Below are positions 8,605 through 17,622 of a stretch of DNA of 64,000 nt, in pieces. A program made the position numbers and the translations under genes. The notes beneath the pieces were generated by a model. It made no database searches, was not told the DNA's origin, and was given only the letters and a program-made list of their open reading frames with translations. The DNA comes from Pseudoalteromonas phenolica (lineage in GTDB: Bacteria; Pseudomonadota; Gammaproteobacteria; Enterobacterales; Alteromonadaceae): NCBI RefSeq assembly GCF_001444405.1, contig NZ_CP013187.1, positions 2,728,001 through 2,792,000 of the forward strand, in the 5' to 3' direction. The stretch's first letter is position 1; each line of letters starts with the position of its first letter.

Positions 8605-9914
8605 TATGCACTCTCCAATACGAAGGCCGCACCAAGACCACCTGCAGCACATGCAGTTGTCAGTGCCAACCCGCCACCACGGCGTTTTAATTCATTTAAG
8701 CTCTGTGTGATAAGACGTGCGCCAGTCGCTGCAAATGGGTGACCATAAGCCAGTGAACCACCGTTAACGTTAAACTTATCCATATCAATTTCACCGATCG
8801 CTTTCGAGCGACCCAGTTTTTCTTGCGCAAACTTATCACTGCCAAACATCTTCATGTTCGCAAGCGCTTGCGCAGCAAATGCTTCGTGCATTTCAATTAA
8901 ATCTAAATCTTGTAAGCTGATCCCCGCTCTGTCTAACGCGATAGGCGTTGAGTGCGCAGGACCCATTAGCATATCTTCGTGTACGCCGATTGCTGAGAAA
9001 CCAAAACTACGTACATAACCAAGGATCTCATAACCGAGCGCCTTAGCTTTGCTTTCACTCATCATCAATACTGCTGCTGCACCATCTGTTAATGGTGTTG
9101 CGTTTGCGGCAGTTACAGAGCCGTGTTGTCTGTCAAACACAGGGCGAGGCTTTGCATAACCTTCAATGGTTGAGTTATGACGAATGTTGTTATCTTGTTC
9201 GATGAAAGACTTATAAGGTGGTACATGTGCCGCCATCACTTCATCTGCAAGTAGGCCATCATTCCAAGCTTTACTCGCTAATGAGTGTGAACGGTGTGCC
9301 AATGCGTCTTGATCCGCGCGGCTAATACCATGCGTTTTAGCCATCTGTTCAGCCGTTTGGCCCATAGATAAACCAGTAGAATACTCAGCCACAGCTGGCG
9401 GTACAGGTAATAAATCTTTAAGACGAAGTTTGCTGAAGATTTTTAAGCGCTGGCCTAATGTACGCGCTTTGTTTAAATCAACTAAGCTGCCTGCTAGCTT
9501 TTTGCTTACACCAATTGGTAATACAGAAGATGAATCTGCACCACCAGCAATACCAACATGAGCGTTACCTGCCACAATAGACTCAGCGACGTTCGCAATG
9601 GCTTGGAAGCTAGTAGCACACGCTCTAGATACTGAGTAGGCATCGACCGATACTGGCATACCTGTGCCTAATACAATTTCACGCGCGATGTTTGGCGCTT
9701 CAGGCATTTGTACTACTTGACCAAAAACCAATTGGTCAATTTCATTTTTATCAAAGTTAAGACGCTCAAGCATCTCATTAACGACAAGTTTGCCTAGGTC
9801 TAGCGCTGGAACATGATGGAATGCTGTTGCCTGCTTGGCAAATGGGGTACGAAGACCGCTGACAATCGCGATTCTATCGCCTTTTCTTGTTTTTAGTATG
9901 TTTTGTTCAGACAT
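8604..9914 (-). CDS. fadI: 3-ketoacyl-CoA thiolase FadI
   Basis: A 436-residue thiolase, the beta subunit of the FadIJ complex, which cleaves 3-ketoacyl-CoA with CoA in the last step of beta-oxidation. The nucleophile Cys99 lies in VSRACATSFQ, the catalytic His in LAYGHPFAATGARL, the conserved His of NEAF-type loops in MHEAFAAQ, and the second Cys in TTACAAGG near the C-terminus. It is first in the operon and is followed without a gap by fadJ. A strong sigma70-type promoter and a FadR-like palindrome precede it, so fatty acid control is likely. Confidence 0.95.
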   Translation of the reverse strand: MSEQNILKTRKGDRIAIVSGLRTPFAKQATAFHHVPALDLGKLVVNEMLERLNFDKNEIDQLVFGQVVQMPEAPNIAREIVLGTGMPVSVDAYSVSRACATSFQAIANVAESIVAGNAHVGIAGGADSSSVLPIGVSKKLAGSLVDLNKARTLGQRLKIFSKLRLKDLLPVPPAVAEYSTGLSMGQTAEQMAKTHGISRADQDALAHRSHSLASKAWNDGLLADEVMAAHVPPYKSFIEQDNNIRHNSTIEGYAKPRPVFDRQHGSVTAANATPLTDGAAAVLMMSESKAKALGYEILGYVRSFGFSAIGVHEDMLMGPAHSTPIALDRAGISLQDLDLIEMHEAFAAQALANMKMFGSDKFAQEKLGRSKAIGEIDMDKFNVNGGSLAYGHPFAATGARLITQSLNELKRRGGGLALTTACAAGGLGAAFVLESA

Positions 9915-9933
9915 TGAATTTGCTCTCCCACTG

Positions 9934-9948
9934 ACAGGTCTGACCTGT
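9934..9948 (-). promoter_or_regulatory. FadR-like operator upstream of fadI
   Basis: Perfect 15-bp palindrome ACAGGTCTGACCTGT. The core GGTCTGACC equals the centre of the E. coli FadR operator consensus. It lies between the predicted transcription start and the fadI ATG, a position suited to repression. FadR as the binder is inferred; the fadR gene is not in this window. Confidence 0.65.
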
Positions 9949-9961
9949 TGAATTTACATCG

Positions 9962-9990
9962 ATTCTAAACAACCAACAAAAATATGCCAA
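9962..9990 (-). promoter_or_regulatory. sigma70-type promoter of fadIJ
   Basis: On the minus strand, -35 TTGGCA (9985-9990) and -10 TAGAAT (9962-9967) are separated by 17 bp. Transcription would start near 9955, just ahead of the palindrome at 9934-9948. Confidence 0.6.
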
Positions 9991-10218
9991 TAAAAATTTT
10001 AATTCGGCTATAAATTGAGCACCAAACTCAACCCTAGATGTTTTTTTGACCAGACGCAAAATATCTTTACAAAACAAGGGAACTATTTGATGTAGCGCAG
10101 TCTAACCGATATGAAACTCTTTCCTTCAAATTTTGTGTTTATTCATAACAAACACTTGAGAAGTAACGATAGAATCCTTATAAATTAAGCAAAAAATTTT
10201 GTCAGCAAAGGACAAACC

Positions 10219-11175
10219 ATGGCAGTAAATGAATTCTCAGCTCTGAAAAAATATTTAGATACGCAGATTATTGGTCAACCAGAACTGACCCTAGCGCTAC
10301 TTATTGCGATGCTTGCAGACGGCCACCTATTGGTTGAAGGCCCGCCGGGACTTGCAAAAACCCGTGCTGTTAACGCCCTCGCTAAAGGCATAGAAGGCAC
10401 CTTCCAACGTGTGCAATTTACCCCAGACTTATTACCAGCCGATGTCACAGGTACTGACATTTATCGTCAGCAAACCAATGAATTCGTTTTCGAAAGTGGC
10501 CCGCTATTTCACAATCTTATCTTAGCCGACGAAATTAACCGTGCACCAGCCAAAGTACAATCAGCGCTGTTAGAAGCAATGGCTGAGCGTCAAGTGACGG
10601 TTGGTAAGAACACTTATCCGCTGTCAGATCTGTTCATGGTGATGGCCACGCAAAACCCGCTGGAGCAAGAAGGCACATACCCGCTGCCGGAAGCACAATT
10701 AGACCGCTTCTTATTACATTTAAACATCGACTACCCGGGCGCTGAAAACGAACTGGCCATCCTTCGTTTAACCCGAGGCGAAGCGCTCGAAGAGCATCAA
10801 GCTGATTTCACCGCCATTAGCCAAAACACCTTATTTGAAGCACGTAAGAAAGTGTTATCGATGCATCTTGCTGAGCCGCTAGAGCAGTATCTTGTTCAAC
10901 TGATCATAGCAACTCGTGAAGCTGCAAAACTTGATGAGCAACTGGGTCGTTGGATTGAGTTTGGCGCCAGCCCGCGTGCCACTATCGCCCTTGATAAATG
11001 TGCTCGCGCACACGCATGGTTACATGAACGTGATTTTGTGACGCCAGATGATATTCAAGCTGTACTGTATAATGTATTGCGTCATCGCATTATTTTAAGT
11101 TACGAAGCGCAGGCTGATGGTATCAGTAAAGACCAAGTGATCAGCCGTATTCTTGAACTTGTCCCAGTACCATAA
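10219..11175 (+). CDS. MoxR-type AAA+ ATPase
   Basis: A 318-residue cytosolic AAA+ ATPase of the MoxR family. Walker A is GPPGLAKT at 41-48 and Walker B is LILADEINRAP with Asp104-Glu105. The sensor region ATQNPLEQEGTYPLPEAQLDR is followed by the small lid domain. MoxR proteins act as chaperones that insert metals or activate von Willebrand factor A (VWA) proteins, and two VWA proteins follow in the same operon. Its stop overlaps the next start (TAATG), as usual for subunits made together. Confidence 0.92.
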   Translation: MAVNEFSALKKYLDTQIIGQPELTLALLIAMLADGHLLVEGPPGLAKTRAVNALAKGIEGTFQRVQFTPDLLPADVTGTDIYRQQTNEFVFESGPLFHNLILADEINRAPAKVQSALLEAMAERQVTVGKNTYPLSDLFMVMATQNPLEQEGTYPLPEAQLDRFLLHLNIDYPGAENELAILRLTRGEALEEHQADFTAISQNTLFEARKKVLSMHLAEPLEQYLVQLIIATREAAKLDEQLGRWIEFGASPRATIALDKCARAHAWLHERDFVTPDDIQAVLYNVLRHRIILSYEAQADGISKDQVISRILELVPVP

Positions 11176-12125
11176 TGATGCAGCAAGCCGTATTCGATAC
11201 CGCGCAATGGTTAACTCAGTGTCACAGTAATGGCGCCGAGCTCGACTTAAAAGAATTGCTTTACTACAAATCAAAAGCACATCTTTTGTCGTTAAAACCT
11301 AAAAAGCGCATTCAAAGCAGCCAAGCAGGCCAATACCTTGCGCCACACAAAGGCCGCGGGATGGAGTTTGCTGAAGTTCGCCAATATCAATATGGTGACG
11401 ACATTCGTGCCATCGACTGGCGAGTCACGGCCCGTACAGGCATCACTCACACTAAGCTCTATCAAGAAGAAAAAGAGCGACCCGTGTTTGTGTTTACCGA
11501 TTTATCAAACAGTATGTTGTTTGGCTCGCAGCTTTTACTGAAGTCTGTGCAAGCCGCACATTTAAGTGCGCTTGTGGCTTGGTCAGCATGTCAACGTGGC
11601 GACCGTTTAGGTGGCATTGTCTTTAGTGAATACGCCCACCATGAATTAAAACCCACAGCGCGCGACAAAGGCGTGCTGTCATTAAGCCATCAATTGGTCG
11701 ATATTCACAAACACGCCTTTGCTAATCGTGAACAAAACGCTGAAAATCGATTTTCCGACAACTTAAAACGCTTAACGCACTTAGCCAAACCGGGCAGCTT
11801 AATTTATCTCATCTCTGACTTTAATCACCTGCAAGAAGCCGACTTCAAACAGCTTGAACGTCTAGCGCGCCACTGTGAACTGATTGGTTGTCAGATAAGT
11901 GATCCGTTCGAACATCAGTTGCCTGCCTACCAAGATGCCATCAAGGTCGATGCCGAAGGCCAATCTTGGACATTGCCACTGATGAACAAACAATTTAGAG
12001 ACAAGTTTGCTGAGCAAACCGCGCAAGTGTTTAACCAACGCTTTCAACGATTACAACGCACAGGCATGAGCATGTTGAACTTTTCAGCAGCCCACCCTAT
12101 TGAACAGCAAGTAGTGAGACTTTAA
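11175..12125 (+). CDS. DUF58 domain protein
   Basis: 316 residues. It contains the DUF58 signature GMEFAEVRQYQYGDDIR-AIDW (about residues 56-77), followed by a degenerate VWA-like fold (VFVFTDLSNSM). DUF58 proteins regularly sit between MoxR and BatA; their role is thought to be in the MoxR-VWA complex but is not established. Two adjacent ATG codons are possible starts; the first overlaps the moxR stop. Confidence 0.88.
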   Translation: MMQQAVFDTAQWLTQCHSNGAELDLKELLYYKSKAHLLSLKPKKRIQSSQAGQYLAPHKGRGMEFAEVRQYQYGDDIRAIDWRVTARTGITHTKLYQEEKERPVFVFTDLSNSMLFGSQLLLKSVQAAHLSALVAWSACQRGDRLGGIVFSEYAHHELKPTARDKGVLSLSHQLVDIHKHAFANREQNAENRFSDNLKRLTHLAKPGSLIYLISDFNHLQEADFKQLERLARHCELIGCQISDPFEHQLPAYQDAIKVDAEGQSWTLPLMNKQFRDKFAEQTAQVFNQRFQRLQRTGMSMLNFSAAHPIEQQVVRL

Positions 12126-12128
12126 CCG

Positions 12129-12563
12129 ATGCAAGCTTCACCACTAGACGCACTTCATGATGTTTTACCGCCAGAGCAAGTGGCTTGGTGGCCATTGTCG
12201 CTGCCAACTTGGGCAGTGATAATCGCTTCACTTATTTTGCTCATCACGCTTGGCATGTGGCTTTATAAGCGCCAACAATTTTTAAAAGCCAAAAAAGCCG
12301 CCATCGAGCTGGCTAAGCAACAAAGTGATGATGCGCAGCAACTGCATATAATCTTAAAACGCCTCGTAAAGCATTATTACGGTGCGCCTTTGACTTCATT
12401 GCCTACTAAAAAGTGGCAAAGCATGTTAAATAAACTCAGTGGTGAAGATATTTCTGAGCAGGCGTTACACAGCTTATATGGCCCAAAGAACAACCCTGAA
12501 TTAGCCAAACAACTCTTTAACGCCATCAAAAATCTAAAACTCAAGGAGGCCATTAATGTTTGA
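12129..12563 (+). CDS. DUF4381 membrane protein
   Basis: A 144-residue protein with one N-terminal membrane segment (WAVIIASLILLITLGMWLY, about 28-46) and a basic cytosolic helix-rich part. Position and size fit DUF4381, the small component regularly found between DUF58 and BatA in gammaproteobacterial Bat operons. It starts 3 bp after the DUF58 gene and overlaps batA by 8 bp. Confidence 0.8.
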   Translation: MQASPLDALHDVLPPEQVAWWPLSLPTWAVIIASLILLITLGMWLYKRQQFLKAKKAAIELAKQQSDDAQQLHIILKRLVKHYYGAPLTSLPTKKWQSMLNKLSGEDISEQALHSLYGPKNNPELAKQLFNAIKNLKLKEAINV

Positions 12564-13554
12564 ATTTAGCTGGCCTTGGGCGTTTTTACTGTTACCCCTG
12601 CCTTGGATTTTAAGGCGTTTTACCGCCAGTACTGAGCAAGCTAAACAAAGGCTGCGTATGCCTATGTTTGCTCAATTTTCTAAACTGGCGCCTAGTCTCA
12701 AAGAGTCAAAACAAAAAACCAACTGGTTCGAAGCCCTAGTTTGGTTATGTTTGGTCATTGCTGCGGCTAACCCACAATACTTAGACGACCCTGTTACTTT
12801 ACCTAATGAAGGTCGCGATATTATGCTGGCCGTGGATTTATCGGGTTCGATGACTGAGCAAGATATGGAGTATCAAGGCCGTTATGTAGATAGGTTATCC
12901 GTGGTGAAAGCGGTTTTAGGTGATTTTATCGAGCAGCGTCAGGGCGATCGCCTTGGTCTGATTTTATTCGCCGATACCGCTTTTTTACAAACTCCCCTTA
13001 CCCGTGACTTAGATACGGTGAGTCAAATGCTCAGCGAATCACAAATAGGCCTTGTAGGTCGTGCCACTGCAATCGGTGACGCTTTGGGCCTAGCCGTAAA
13101 ACGCTTCAGCCAAAAGCAAGACAGTAACCGTATTCTCATATTGCTGACCGATGGTCAAAATACCGCGGGTAACTTGGAGCCTGATGAAGCGCTTATTTTA
13201 GCTCGCGAAGAAGGCATTAAAGTTTACACCGTTGGCGTTGGATCGGATGGTCGAGGCGGCTTCAGTCTATTTGGCATGGGCGGGATTGGCGGCAGCAGCA
13301 TTGACGAAACCACGTTAAATAAAATTGCCACCGAAACTGGCGGCTTATATTTTAGAGCAAAAGATGTCGCAGGGCTTCAGCAAATCTATCAAGAGCTAGA
13401 TAAACTAGAACCAATCAGTGACGAAAATGAAACCTTCAGACCGCAAATCGCCTTGTTCTTTTGGCCTCTAGCAGCGGCGCTGGCATTACTGATGCTTAAT
13501 CAACTGTACGTTAATATTATACGACTGTTTTCACGTTCGGGTAAGGAGGCTTAA
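12556..13554 (+). CDS. BatA-like VWA membrane protein
   Basis: 332 residues: a membrane segment near the N-terminus, another at 57-73, a VWA domain, and a C-terminal membrane segment (about 298-320). The metal-ion-dependent adhesion site is intact (AVDLSGSM, Asp94-Ser96-Ser98; later LLTDGQNTAG). Bat proteins were named for Bacteroides aerotolerance; in other bacteria they support envelope stress tolerance. The VWA domain faces the periplasm if the flanking segments span as predicted. The TAATG overlap with the next gene indicates coupling. Confidence 0.88.
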   Translation: MFEFSWPWAFLLLPLPWILRRFTASTEQAKQRLRMPMFAQFSKLAPSLKESKQKTNWFEALVWLCLVIAAANPQYLDDPVTLPNEGRDIMLAVDLSGSMTEQDMEYQGRYVDRLSVVKAVLGDFIEQRQGDRLGLILFADTAFLQTPLTRDLDTVSQMLSESQIGLVGRATAIGDALGLAVKRFSQKQDSNRILILLTDGQNTAGNLEPDEALILAREEGIKVYTVGVGSDGRGGFSLFGMGGIGGSSIDETTLNKIATETGGLYFRAKDVAGLQQIYQELDKLEPISDENETFRPQIALFFWPLAAALALLMLNQLYVNIIRLFSRSGKEA

Positions 13555-15428
13555 TGATGGAATTTGAATTTTTAAGACCCCTACTGTTACTTTTGATTAT
13601 CCCTTGGGCCATTTTAACCACGGTACAAGTGCTCAATAAAAGCCGTAACAATAAATCTGGATTAATTGCGCCGCATTTAGCCCATGCAATGCTAACCGAA
13701 GGTAAAGCAAGCAAACAAGCAAACCCATGGCTGCTGGCGCTATTTACTTTGCTATGCATTATTTTTATTGCAGGCCCCAGTTTTGAAAAACAAGAAGTGC
13801 CGGTATTTAAGTCAAAACAAGCGCGAGTGGTTGTCATGGACATGTCTTATTCGATGTTCTCAACCGACATTAAACCAGACCGACTCACCCAAGCGCGTTT
13901 TAAAGCACTCGATATGGTCGAGCTATTTAAAGAAGGCGAAACCGCATTGGTTGCCTACGCAGGTGATGCGTTTACCGTATCTCCACTGACTTCTGACGCC
14001 AGTACATTAAGTAATTTAATTCCAAGCCTTAGCCCAGAGATTATGCCTAGCAAAGGCTCAAATGTGTATGCAGGTATCGACCAAGCTATGCAACTGTTGT
14101 CTCAAGCGGGGTACATACAAGGCGAGATTATTTTAATTACTGATGGGCTTGATCAAAGTGATGTCGACGAAGTTCGAGAAGCCATGCAAAGCAGTAAGTT
14201 TACATTAAGCATCTATGCCATCGGCACCGCGCAAGGTGCGCCGATTGCCTTGCCTGAAGGCGGATTTATGAAAGGTCGTAGCGGTGAAATAGTCATTCCA
14301 AGGTTGAATGTGGCGCCCCTTAGAAACCTTGCTGCTATCAGTGGTGGTCAGTTTTCGGCTTACACACCTGGGGCTGAAGATATTCAAGTATTTGCGCCAA
14401 CGGCAAGCACCAACGAAGCTGATCAAAACGATGAGGAAAACAAAATACTTTGGCGCATTGATGCGGGTAAATATGGCTTAATTTTATTGATCCCATTGGC
14501 ATTATTACTCCTGCGTAAATCGGCCTTGGTATTATGTGCAATGTTCTTTATGCTGCCTCTGTCTCAACCTGTTTATGCTGCAGATTGGCAGTCATGGTTT
14601 AAAAATACCGACCAAAATGCCTTATCTGCATATCAATCTAAAGAGTTTGAAAAAGCAGCTTCTGCTGATAACACTGATTTAAAAGGTGCTGCACTTTACA
14701 AACAAGGTCAGTATGAGCAAGCCGCTGCGGCATTGAAAAACAGCCCCTCGGCGATTGGTCAATACAATTATGGTAATGCCCTTGCCCAACTTGGCAAACT
14801 GGATGAAGCCATTGCCGCCTATGAGCAAGCACTTAAGCAAAACCCTGACTTTGACCAAGCCAAAGAAAACAAGGCCCTGTTAGAGCAAATGAAGCAACAA
14901 CAAGAGCAGCAACAACAGAATCAATCTCAAGATGGAGAGAGTGATCAAGAACAGCAATCAGGTGAGCAATCAGATCAACAAGGTCAATCAAACAAGTCTG
15001 AGCAAGGTCAACAAGACCAGCAGCAAGGCGAGTCTGGCGAGCAATCTGACCAGCAACAAGGCGAACAATCAGATCAAGATGCCGAACAACAAAACTCGGG
15101 TCAGCAAAACAAGCCTGATATGCAAGCCGACGCACAACAGCAGCAAGATCAAACCGAGCAAAAAGACGGCGAGCAATCTGAGCAACAAGCCCAACCTCAG
15201 CCGCAACAAGCCACTGAAAATAATGAACAACAAGGTCAGCAGCAAATGATGCAATCAGCTCAAGCTAAGCCAATGACCCCTGAAGAAAAAGAAAAAGCGC
15301 AGCAGTTAAACCAGTTACTCAGGAAAGTACCTGATGACCCTGCCATTCTATTACGAAACAAAATGCGCTTAGAGGCCCAAAAAAGAGCCCAACAACGTCG
15401 CCTTGGAGGATCTAAACAATCATGGTAA
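13554..15428 (+). CDS. BatB/BatC-like VWA and TPR protein with Gln-rich tail
   Basis: A 624-residue fusion. It has membrane segments near 8-25 and 59-75, a VWA domain (VVMDMSYSM, Asp96; LITDGLDQSD), and membrane segments near 305-345. A TPR unit follows (YNYGNALAQLGKLDEAIAAY), corresponding to BatC, then about 130 residues dominated by Gln, Glu, Ser and Asp. Bacteroides carries BatB and BatC separately; the fusion is common in gammaproteobacteria. The tail is coded mainly by CAA, CAG and GAG repeats and is probably disordered and prone to length change. Confidence 0.88.
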   Translation: MMEFEFLRPLLLLLIIPWAILTTVQVLNKSRNNKSGLIAPHLAHAMLTEGKASKQANPWLLALFTLLCIIFIAGPSFEKQEVPVFKSKQARVVVMDMSYSMFSTDIKPDRLTQARFKALDMVELFKEGETALVAYAGDAFTVSPLTSDASTLSNLIPSLSPEIMPSKGSNVYAGIDQAMQLLSQAGYIQGEIILITDGLDQSDVDEVREAMQSSKFTLSIYAIGTAQGAPIALPEGGFMKGRSGEIVIPRLNVAPLRNLAAISGGQFSAYTPGAEDIQVFAPTASTNEADQNDEENKILWRIDAGKYGLILLIPLALLLLRKSALVLCAMFFMLPLSQPVYAADWQSWFKNTDQNALSAYQSKEFEKAASADNTDLKGAALYKQGQYEQAAAALKNSPSAIGQYNYGNALAQLGKLDEAIAAYEQALKQNPDFDQAKENKALLEQMKQQQEQQQQNQSQDGESDQEQQSGEQSDQQGQSNKSEQGQQDQQQGESGEQSDQQQGEQSDQDAEQQNSGQQNKPDMQADAQQQQDQTEQKDGEQSEQQAQPQPQQATENNEQQGQQQMMQSAQAKPMTPEEKEKAQQLNQLLRKVPDDPAILLRNKMRLEAQKRAQQRRLGGSKQSW

Positions 15429-17053
15429 CCCGTTTTTATATTGCCTGTGTATTTTTACTGTTTAGCACAGCGAGCGTCGCTTTTGACAAGTTAACCGCAT
15501 CGGTCGACAGAAACCCTGTTTTAGTGGGTGAATATTTTACACTAACTATTTCAGCGGATGGTCGTGTATCAGGCCAGCAGCCAGATACCAGCGCTTTAGC
15601 GAGACAATTTGTAATGGGCCCAATCAATACCGGCTCAAGTACCCGCATCATCAATGGTCAGGCGAGTAGTGAAACCACTTGGCAAATGCAGCTCATGTCT
15701 CGTAAAGCGGGCGACATTACGATTCCAGCTTTTACTGTTTCTGGTAAAAGTAGCGACCCAATCAAATTAAAAGTAGTTGCACGTAGTAACGATGCCGATG
15801 AACAAAAAGACATCTTTATCAAAACCGAATTAAAGCCAAGTAAGTTGTTTGTTCAACAAGCAGGCCTTTACACGGTTAAACTTTATTTAGGTAAAGACCT
15901 ATTAGACGGGCAACTGTCAGCGCCCGCTATGGAAGACGCGCAAGTCACACTTCTTGGTAAGCAAAAAGAAGACTATGAAGTAGTTGATGGTCGCCGTTAT
16001 ATGGTCATTAGCCGAGAGTATCTACTTCAACCTCAAAAAAGTGGTGAATATACTATCGAGCCGCCCATTTTTAATGGTCAAGTTAGAGAGAATTATCGCC
16101 GGATGTCGGTCTCTGCCATGGGCAAAGCTGAAACAATTGACGTGCAACCCGTACCTGAAACCTACAATGGCGCATGGTTACCCAGTGAATTAGTCAATTT
16201 AAGTGAAGAGTTTCAGCCCATCTCTGATGAAGTAGTAGTTGGTACACCCATCACGCGTACTATCACCCTGACCGCTTTAGGCGTAACCAAAGAGCAGTTG
16301 CCTGAAATTCGCCTGCCAGAAGTTGATGGCTTTAGAAGCTACCCTGATGAGAGCGAGCGTAACCAACTTGCACGTGATGGTCGAGTGATCTCACAACTTG
16401 TCAGCTCGTATGCACTGGTGCCACAAACACCAGGCACTTACACCCTACCTGAAGTAAAACTGCCTTGGTTCAATACAGTGATTAAACGTGTGCAATATGC
16501 GACCTTGCCAGCTCGTACACTGACCGTTATTGCTGATCCGAATCAAACTGCTCCGGCTATACCAAACATGACAGCACCATCGCAAAATCAACAGGCAATC
16601 GAGCCAACGATTGTTGAAGTTCCCGTTGAAAAGACATTGCTTGATTGGGGCATTTTGATATCGGGCTATGTGCTTTGGATTTTCACTTTGATTTTTGTTT
16701 GGCTTGGTTTTATCGGTCGAAAAAAACCAGCGATTGAAACTCAAACCAATGACACATTTAAACCAAGAATGAGTTTGAGCTTGCTAACACAAGCGGCTAA
16801 AGCGAACGATAAAACGCGCTTTTATCAGTTATTAAGTGAGTTTGTTACTACTGAGCTCACTACAACCTCTTTTAGCCAGTGGCTAAAGGAGTTAGATAAC
16901 GCTGAGCTAAAAGCAGAAATTGTAAACTTACAAGCAGCCCTTTATAGTGAAGGGACGGCTTCTGCAAATCTTGAGAAAATTGCTAAGCTCATATCTCAAA
17001 TTGAGAAAAACCAAGCAGATCAGAAACGTAGCTCGCTACAACCTCTGTACTGA
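15422..17053 (+). CDS. BatD-like protein
   Basis: A 543-residue exported membrane protein: signal peptide to about residue 21 (cleaved after ASVAF or nearby), a long beta-rich periplasmic region, one membrane segment (about 407-427, WGILISGYVLWIFTLIFVWLG) and a cytosolic C-terminal helical part. This is the BatD (oxygen tolerance) architecture. It overlaps the BatB gene by 7 bp and closes the six-gene operon. Confidence 0.88.
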   Translation: MVTRFYIACVFLLFSTASVAFDKLTASVDRNPVLVGEYFTLTISADGRVSGQQPDTSALARQFVMGPINTGSSTRIINGQASSETTWQMQLMSRKAGDITIPAFTVSGKSSDPIKLKVVARSNDADEQKDIFIKTELKPSKLFVQQAGLYTVKLYLGKDLLDGQLSAPAMEDAQVTLLGKQKEDYEVVDGRRYMVISREYLLQPQKSGEYTIEPPIFNGQVRENYRRMSVSAMGKAETIDVQPVPETYNGAWLPSELVNLSEEFQPISDEVVVGTPITRTITLTALGVTKEQLPEIRLPEVDGFRSYPDESERNQLARDGRVISQLVSSYALVPQTPGTYTLPEVKLPWFNTVIKRVQYATLPARTLTVIADPNQTAPAIPNMTAPSQNQQAIEPTIVEVPVEKTLLDWGILISGYVLWIFTLIFVWLGFIGRKKPAIETQTNDTFKPRMSLSLLTQAAKANDKTRFYQLLSEFVTTELTTTSFSQWLKELDNAELKAEIVNLQAALYSEGTASANLEKIAKLISQIEKNQADQKRSSLQPLY

Positions 17054-17106
17054 AAATTTTTATGAAAAGTGTGTAAGAAAAACTTACTTACTAAGGTCTA
17101 TTGGGT

Positions 17107-17622
17107 ATGACCAAAAAACAACAACGCTACGAAGAGTTGGTTAAGCAGTATCAGACGGAGCTTTATCGCTTTGCCTACTGGCTTAGCAAAGATCCGACTG
17201 TAGCAGAAGACTTAGTACAAGAGACGTTTTTGCGTGCGTGGCGAGCTTTAGATTCTTTACAAGATGAGAAAGCGGTAAAACCTTGGTTATTAACCATAGT
17301 ACGTCGCGAAAATGCGAGACGATTTGAACGTAAACAATTCGATTATGCCGACGTCGACAACGACACCATAGTCGATAACCAAAGCACCACATTAGATTCA
17401 GAGATGGAACAAACGGTGATCCAAAGACAAATAAGTCAGCTCTCGATTGAATATAGAGAGCCGTTACTTTTGCAAGTTGTCATGGGGTGTTCTGGTGATG
17501 AAATAGCTGAGATTTTAGAGCTGAACAAGAACACTGTAATGACGCGTCTTTATCGCGCACGCAACCAATTGAAAGAGGCATTGATGTCTCAACCACAGAC
17601 CATGACGGGGGCCACAAACTGA
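17107..17622 (+). CDS. ECF-type RNA polymerase sigma factor
   Basis: 171 residues from the ATG at 17107; a TTG two codons upstream (17101) is also possible. Sigma region 2 is visible (ELYRFAYWLSKDPTVAEDLV-QETFLRAW, about 18-45), and region 4 carries a helix-turn-helix (GDEIAEILELNKNTVMTRLYRAR, about 129-151). The following gene, its likely anti-sigma factor, overlaps by one stop/start (TGATG). The pair starts 53 bp after the Bat operon, which raises the possibility of read-through or shared stress control. Confidence 0.92.
   Translation: MTKKQQRYEELVKQYQTELYRFAYWLSKDPTVAEDLVQETFLRAWRALDSLQDEKAVKPWLLTIVRRENARRFERKQFDYADVDNDTIVDNQSTTLDSEMEQTVIQRQISQLSIEYREPLLLQVVMGCSGDEIAEILELNKNTVMTRLYRARNQLKEALMSQPQTMTGATN

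Larger units (their letters stand above)
9915..10218. other. divergent intergenic region fadI / moxR
   Basis: 304 bp without a gene. The fadI side holds the promoter and palindrome described separately. The moxR side is AT-rich and ends with AAAGGA as the ribosome site of moxR; I could not choose a convincing promoter there. Confidence 0.6.

Noticed and set aside
14833..15254. Antisense frames rich in Leu, Ile and Val opposite the BatB tail
   Set aside because: They are the complement of CAA/CAG-rich repeats; the sense frame is clearly coding.
14878..15260. CAA/CAG-rich stretch considered as a CRISPR or satellite repeat
   Set aside because: No constant repeat unit or spacers; it is protein-coding low complexity.
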